Origin: Labia minor
Lineage: Eukaryota > Arthropoda > Insecta > Dermaptera > Spongiphoridae
Assembly: GCA_963082975.1 (NCBI GenBank)
Contig: OY720350.1
Location: forward strand, 49,306,734 to 49,370,733
Direction of reading: 5' to 3'
DNA: 64,000 bases
Below the pieces are notes generated by a model that made no database searches, was not told the DNA's origin, and saw only the letters and a list, made by a program, of their open reading frames with translations. The position numbers were made by a program, and so were the translations under genes. Positions 57,840-64,000 of the stretch are shown here, piece after piece. Each line of letters opens with the position of its first letter. Within the stretch, counting starts at the first letter, position 1.

Positions 57840-58870
57840 CATGCATCAAATATTGAAATTCTCTGGATACACCATTTCATATTTTACAATTCTAATTTTT
57901 GTTAAGGAATCCTGAATAACACTCCTAGCGAACACATTTCTGAAAATAACCAGAGTATCATAATTTTTGAGGATAAAAAATATGTTTGTTGGATCCATAA
58001 ATTTTATTTATTTAACTTCGAAATTAAGGAGATAATAACAGATCTAGTAGAAGTCATTGAAAGAAAAGTTATAATCAAAACTGAATAATAAGTTTTAACT
58101 TTTCTAATATAAAAATTATATTTTTAAATAATAATAAATGAAAAAAGAAAGCAATTCTTATGATTTAAATTCTTAATATTGAATATATAAGGAATAATAC
58201 ATAGTGAAAAAAAAATTCGCGTGAGGTTGAAACATAAATTCAAGACAATGGGATTGGAGTTGTATTTATATAGATGGACATAAATAAAAATTATGAACCA
58301 TTTGGTTGGTAAGTTCGATTTATGTTCTACACAGTACAATGTATATGAATGAAATAGAGATAGAAAGCAGAAAGAATTGAAAAAAAGATTGTGTTTTTTT
58401 TTCAAAAAGAAATCGATTAAAGAAAATAAAATAATGTTAAATAATGTATTAGAGTGAGGTAGATGGATATAGATCATATATTTATAGATAAAAAAAATAG
58501 ATATTGATGATACTTTACTTAAAAGGTAACGACATATACTTTAAGAAGACCAGAAATCCACAAAGTGGGCCCACCCTCAAGAGAGCGGTAAAAGAATCAA
58601 GAACCCTAAGTAGAGGGCTATAAAAGACAAGGGAGACATTTTTTTATTCAAAATATTTAAATAAATTTATAAAATAAAAATTTTGGTAGAAAAAAATCGA
58701 TCAAATGAATTGAAAATTAAAAAAGAATAAGCCTATAAGTTAACTTAGGCTTACCTTTTCACTCAAATAAAATACTGTTGGTTAATTTTATTTTTTAAAA
58801 TATACATATAATATATATATATTTGTATAATATATAATATAATATATAATATTTGTATAATATATATATA
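57840..58870. other. A+T-rich, no gene seen
   Basis: The minus-strand ORF 58477-58124 is F/I/L/S-rich with no recognised domain. A small G+C-richer patch lies at 58550-58620. Confidence 0.45.
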
Positions 58871-58945
58871 CCAGCTGGTCCGAGCGCCTTCGGCGCTCTT
58901 CACAGCTGGACGGGGGCTCCGCCCCCTGTACCCCCGAGTGGTACA
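58871..58945 (-). mobile_element. Helitron 3' end
   Basis: On the minus strand: GTACCACTCGGGGGTACAGG, hairpin GGGGGCGGAGCCCCC, hairpin GAGCGCCGAAGGCGCTC, ending CTGG, within the CTRR consensus. No matching 5' end is found to its right. Confidence 0.75.
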
Positions 58946-59287
58946 ATTTATTTTTATATACTTTAAAAATTTTACAATTTTTTAATTATTTATTATAATT
59001 GTTAAATGGAATTTCTAAAAATGACCCATTAAAAATTTGTTTCCTAAAATGTTTCAAAATAATTCAAAGAATATTTTGTTTATAAGTTTATTTTTTTAAT
59101 ATTTTATTTATAAAACACGAAAACATTTAAAATTATATGAATAATTGATCTCATAATTGGATTTTTCATTTTCAATTGACGATTTGAATTCATAAAATAT
59201 TAAAAAAAAACTTTTAAAACTTTTTAAATTATATTCAAGTAAGTATATAAGAATATAAGATATATTATGGGTGAATTCAAAATGTAT

Positions 59288-59405
59288 GAAGGGACACATA
59301 GATAGATATAACATTTACAATAATAATATATATAATTAATTTACTGATTAAATTAAAATGTATTTTAAATAAGAACACAAAAACAAATAAATGTTTTATC
59401 TAATT
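59288..59405 (+). repeat. ~115-bp repeat shared with the Helitron/LINE at 32.28 kb
   Basis: Matches 32276-32395 closely (atagatagatataaca, then aagaacacaaaaa and aaatgttttat). It may be LINE 3' UTR. Confidence 0.6.
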
Positions 59406-59539
59406 GAATATTTGATATTGTTTGAATATTTAGTAAATAATATTTTATAATATTTACCGGAGTATAATAAATTGATAACGTCATTTAATTCTCCTACTAT
59501 ATATCGAATCGAATATAAAGATAAATCTTCTTTTAAACG

Positions 59540-59870
59540 TTGTGTGAAACAATTTCAAATAATTTAAATGTAAAACTATTAATGAAATTAAAAAATCAAA
59601 TATATGAATATAATATAAATATTTTTAATTTTATTTTAAGAATAGATATATATATCTCACAGGCGGTGGTTGTGACGTCATCCATATATTATAAATTTAA
59701 ATTAAGAAGAACTAATAAAGTTTCGTGAGATGTGGTCAATAAAACTCAATTTTTCTTTATAAATACTATCACAGGTGTGAATTTCAAAAAAATCGTTAGA
59801 GCGGTTTTTGAGAACAAAGAAACAGAGAAACAAACAGAGAAACAATTTTTACTCTCATAAGAAGATAAGA
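59540..59870 (+). mobile_element. Distant relative of family A
   Basis: CAATTTCAAATAATTT, ATATAAATATTTTTAATTTT and one TGACGTCA in the same order as family A, then AATTTCAAAAAAATCGTTAG and GAAACAGAGAAAC. Both ends are missing. Confidence 0.5.
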
Positions 59871-59878
59871 TATATACT

Positions 59879-60020
59879 TGTCACTGGACGCTCGAACAGT
59901 GCAGTCGCTTGATAACGATTGCAGAAGTAGCAATCGAAACGTGTATATGTTTGTATTTTTTGAATAAATTTACAATAACAAATATCAATATGTGGTTTAA
60001 TTTACAAAATTCCGTTATAA
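59879..60020 (+). mobile_element. Penelope-like terminal fragment, copy 3
   Basis: 5'-truncated copy of the 18101 repeat, from TCACTGGACGCTCGAACAGT, with the same CGATTGC/GCAATCG stem. Confidence 0.45.
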
Positions 60021-60801
60021 ATATATATATATATATATATTTCTGTAAAAATCTATTTTTCAAGAATTCTCTATTAATTATAATTTAATGTGGGTGAAGG
60101 GTCAAAACGACAAATAAAATCAGCTTAGGAGAGAAGAATTTCCTATTCAATCTTGAATATATAGACCTATTTAAAAAATAAATTAAAAGCGGTAATTTTC
60201 GGGGAGGAATTCTAACATAAAGATTGGAAACCGTGGTGTAGATTAAAGTCATAGCAAAGACATCTGATCAGTTTAGTTGTAAATAATTAAATTTAAATGT
60301 TTTTTACAATTTCGTGCCAGCCAAAAATTCTAATTTTTATATTTCTATACATTTTAATATCATTTTTATTATTATTACATCAAAAAAGAGAATTTATAAA
60401 AAAATAAACTTTTAAATAAATTATAATAGAATAAATATACTGGTAATCATTTGGATTTAAAGGAAAATTTAAAATATTTACCCAATTTTAAAAAGACAAA
60501 AATTTAATACAGCTCCTTTATATCATTTGTCTTAAAGAAATGAATTGTTTATAAAAAAAATCCTAGAATATATATGTAAAAGTTAGTTAATAAGAATAAT
60601 CATTTTCATGTAAATTGTTTTACAAATACACTAAGAATTGTAATGTTTTGATTTGGATATAATTGATGTGTATTATTAATTAATATAATTAAGAAAAAAT
60701 TATTTAAATGAATTTCCCAACAAGAGTAGAATAGGTTCTTCATTCAAAAAGTTTTATCTTATACATATGCATATATTTATTTATACATTCATATGTATAT
60801 G
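60021..60801. other. A+T-rich, no gene seen
   Basis: No repeat family or exon recognised. Confidence 0.5.
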
Positions 60802-61120
60802 CGGTAATTGTTCACTTTAGCATATCTATAATAGATTTGGATAAAACTTTACAAGTGGATTCCTTTTTTGATTCCAAACAAACCTTTCTTATGCAAGATT
60901 TGTCGGTCGCTCTTAGTTTAATAGATAAAAATTATAAAAATTTGCATATAAATCCATTGATATTCTATTTAGCTACTATGTTTTATTCATTTGACCAGCA
61001 GAAGACTCCACTAATTTTCGGTTTTAGAGGTTTGGTTTGGATATATGAAAATTAAAAAATAATTAATTAAATAATTTTTATCCAAATCCATCATACATAC
61101 GTTAAACTGAACAATTACCG
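60802..61120. mobile_element. TIR MITE, 319 bp
   Basis: ~46-bp inverted arms CGGTAATTGTTCACTTTA and CGGTAATTGTTCAGTTTA, each ending GATTTGGATAAAA. TA follows the right end and TG sits at the left, compatible with a Tc1/mariner-type insertion. The 72-codon ORF inside is not recognised. Confidence 0.7.
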
Positions 61121-61240
61121 TATATGGAATATATATGCTAATATAAGATTAGACAAAATAATAGAAAGAAGAAGAATATTTGGATTCCTAATTATAATTA
61201 TAACATTGATTTTAATTTTCAGGATGACAAGATGTATAGT

Positions 61241-61351
61241 GAAGGAAAAAAAGTAAACGTCAGAGTGGCGCTGTTATCGGGCAATGCCAATGGTCCTTCT
61301 CAACCGGTTGATTGCTCGACATGAGCACCACCCTGACGTTTTCTTTTTCTC
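61241..61351. repeat. 111-bp foldback hairpin
   Basis: Arms 61241-61285 and 61310-61351 pair over ~38 positions with about seven mismatches (AACGTCAGAGTGGCGCT against AACGTCAGGGTGGTGCT), with a ~24-base loop. It could be a tiny foldback transposon or a transcribed hairpin. Confidence 0.65.
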
Positions 61352-62203
61352 TAAACGTATATTATCCAAACCATAATATATCTATAAGTCATTAAAAAAT
61401 TAATAATTTCCATTCTATTTATTTTAATATTATATAAATATTACTTACAGGAAAGTAGATGATTAGAAGTGAAGTTAGCCTGTAACAAATAAAAGTATAT
61501 TTAAATTTAATTTTTAGCATACTTAATTGTACTTAATATTACTCTTATACTGTGTTAAAATTTTTCATCTATGAACAGAGATAGAGGTTCAAAAACCACT
61601 AACACTAAATTTGCTAACTTACATATTAATTGAATTTAAAATCTTTGAAAATAATTTCGATTATCGTAAATAAACCGACCATCTGATTGTAAACTAAAAA
61701 TTTAATAACCTGATAAAGATTTTAAAATTGCATGAAGCATTAAAGGACTTTGTCCTTATCAATTTCATATAACTATTCTTGGGTTAAAACTTAGCTAATT
61801 ACGAGCTCTCGCTTAAGAGTTCATGATCAAACTTGGCATCCTCCAGAGAGAACAAGAAACAAGAGGTAAGCATTGAGGTAGAAAAAAAAACGTTAATTAG
61901 TGATTGTGATTATCTCTTACTAATTTCTACAATAAATTTGGCTTATTATATAAATAAATACAGTAAGATTTATAGATCTTATTTCTTAATGTACTAAAAT
62001 ATTAAATAAATTTCATTTAAATTTAAAAAAAAAACTTCGTTATATATAAAAAGTGCGATCTTGCTCTTTTCAATAGTCCCAAGTTTGACAATCTATTTTG
62101 TATATGTGTTAATTATTCTGAATTCATTAACAACTCATACTCCCCTAATTAATGTGTAATCATCATTTCTTAAAACGTATGCAAAGTTTGAATTTAATTT
62201 AAA
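61352..62203. other. A+T-rich, no gene seen
   Basis: Unique, with no recognisable element. Confidence 0.5.
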
Positions 62204-62880
62204 TAGGATGAAAGTCCAATTTCAAATGAAACATGTGTTTACATACTGAAACACTGAAAAGTATATATATGAGAGTTTGTTAAATATTTTTTAATTAAAA
62301 ATAATAATAAAATCGAGAATAGTGCCATGGTATTTGAAAATAGGACTGTCTGTAATATTTATGGGTCTGAGGAGAATGAAATTACTGGGCTTCATGGAAT
62401 CGCATGATCTCTATGCATCTCCATACATGTGCGTGGTAAACGTGACAAAATGGGTGAGGAAAGACTAGGATGAAAGTCCAATTTCAAATGAAACATGTGT
62501 TTACATACTGAAACACTGAAAAGTATATATATGAGAGTTTGTTAAATATTTTTTAATTAAAAATAATAATAAAATCGAGAATAGTGCCATGGTATTTGAA
62601 AATAGGACTGTCTGTAATATTTATGGGTCTGAGGAGAATGAAATTACTGAGCTTCATGGAATTGCATGATCTCTATGCATCTCCATACATGTGCGTGGTA
62701 AACGTGACAAAATGGATGAGGAAAGAGTAACGAAAAAATTGTTTGAAAAGCGACTGATTAGAAGGTCATATATGGGTAGATAATTTACAGGAAGATGTGG
62801 AGGAATAAGAAAATAATATATTGAATAGAGATGGTTAGAGGAATGTGATTGCTACCACCAAGGACATTTCTCTTGCACCA
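62204..62880 (+). pseudogene. LINE C-terminal remnant with 262-bp tandem duplication
   Basis: 62204-62465 is repeated at 62466-62727 with only a few differences. Beyond the second copy the frames read KMDEERVTKKLFEKRLIRRS, VDNLQEDVEE and RNVIATTKDISLA, a LINE ORF2 tail related to those at 5.4 and 32.2 kb. Stops and a frame change make it inactive. Confidence 0.6.
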
Positions 62881-63574
62881 CATAGTAGATAGTAATCAGA
62901 TGAAAATATTAAAATTCTCATGAATGTTATTATTAAGGTAATATAAAAAATCTTTATTTTAACATTTTCTAATTTTTTAAAGTTTTACATGTTTCAACAT
63001 TAAAGAAGCAGAGATATTCATTCATATATATGTATATATTAATAAAATGAAGTTTTTCTCATTAACATAATAAACGGATAGATTAAACAAATGATGTTAA
63101 CATCATTAGAGATTATAAGATCAAGTGAAGCAGCTTGCTTTCATCACAATCTTTTAAGACCATCATATTCAAATAGGCTTTTGAATAGCAGTAGTCATCT
63201 TGCTCAATTTTGTCAAAAGGTTTTAGACAGGAACTCAAAAAGGAGATTAAAAAAACTAAGTCTAGAATAAAGATTAAGAAACCTTTGTCAACTTATAAAG
63301 GAAGCTAAATAAATACATCAACCTGAACGAATAATTTATATTGAAAACTTCATGGATAGTGAAAAGAAAATTTCTAAGATTAGAGTTTTTGCTCACATGA
63401 CATTTTTTTAATTTAAAAAAAAGTCGATTCTATTTTAAAATATTACTCGGTATGGAAGCTCAGTTAATATATAGAATATTGAAGTTTTTAAACTTTCATA
63501 TAAAATATTCTTAATATTGATCAAAATTTATAAAGAAATAGTATTATCATTAATTATCAATTACAATTTTAAAT
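62881..63574. other. A+T-rich, no gene seen
   Basis: No feature recognised. Confidence 0.5.
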
Positions 63575-64000
63575 ATTCTGGAAGTGGTGCAACGTTTGGA
63601 AAAAATATGGAAACACATTTAAAAAAACATGTTTCTTTGCTTAAGCACGGCCAGCAATTCCCTGTTTATGAAGCTCCCTTCTAATTGTTTTGGTTCTCAC
63701 ATGGTTCGGTAACACAACATTCATTTCAGCAGTAACTTGCAGCTATGGTCTTCTTATTTTTCGTCACACTTGCCCTTAATGATCGTCTGTCACGATCACT
63801 CAGGACACACTTTCGTCCGCGCTGTGATTTAGCAGATGATGTTTTTCCACTTTTCAAATATGCGGAATAAATCTTCGATACACTAAACACCTCGGCTACC
63901 TTGCTTACGGAAGCACTTACCATACGTGCTCCAACAATTTGCCCACGTTCGAAGTCTTAACAGACTGACATAATGCAATGACAACCACACATAACAGTAT
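63575..64000 (-). mobile_element. Tc1-like transposon remnant, cut by the window edge
   Basis: Minus-strand frames read RGQIVGARMVSASVSKVAEV, KSGKTSSAKSQRGRKCVLSD and, after a frame change, RTKTIRRELHKQGIAGRA. This is the N-terminal paired DNA-binding domain with its GRK/GRR linker typical of Tc1 transposases. The DDE catalytic domain is absent: the sequence passes directly to a presumed left end CTGGAAGTGGTGCAACGTTT. The other end lies beyond base 64000. Confidence 0.75.

Noticed and set aside
58124-58477. 117-codon minus-strand hydrophobic ORF
   Set aside because: F/I/L/S composition is expected from poly-A/T tracts; no conserved motif.

Overview
The window is A+T-rich eukaryotic DNA, very probably from an arthropod. 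The case rests on spliced genes with huge introns, a dense load of mariner/Tc1, hAT, piggyBac-like, Helitron, tRNA-SINE, LINE and Penelope-like sequences, and an invertebrate-type HEATR5 protein. I cannot name the species. A crustacean or insect would fit; that is inference.

The only host gene I can place with confidence is HEATR5 (HEATR5B type), on the minus strand from 16922 to the left edge. Six coding exons give 341 codons of the N-terminal HEAT-repeat region, with consistent splice phases throughout, and the gene continues beyond base 1. Its first coding intron is 12.1 kb and holds a SINE with a perfect 14-base target duplication, two internally deleted mariners, a retroposon with a 14-base target duplication, a small hAT MITE, and a complete 3.3-kb hAT transposon with an unbroken 619-codon transposase and a perfect 8-base target duplication.

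From about 17 kb to 64 kb there is no firmly identified host gene. This stretch could be the upstream part of HEATR5, an intergenic region, or both. A G+C-rich island at 55.76-56.11 kb carries a start codon and a splice donor on the minus strand and could be an upstream exon or promoter; this is tentative. The rest is layered repeats: five copies of a ~620-bp element with two TGACGTCA palindromes (family A), four copies of a ~600-bp element with a variable microsatellite (family C), three Helitrons with both ends plus several end fragments, five mariner/Tc1 remnants, palindromic MITEs, two closely related SINEs, Penelope-like ends, LINE C-terminal fragments, and an inverted pair of an unrecognised 0.65-0.7-kb sequence (family H).

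The best leads for something new are: the shared architecture of families A and C (cap hairpin, short terminal inverted repeats, microsatellite core), which resembles non-autonomous Helentrons; an AATTTCAT-type motif recurring in structurally unrelated elements; the paired CRE palindromes spread by family A; and the intact hAT. I see no CRISPR array, rRNA gene or convincing functional tRNA gene.
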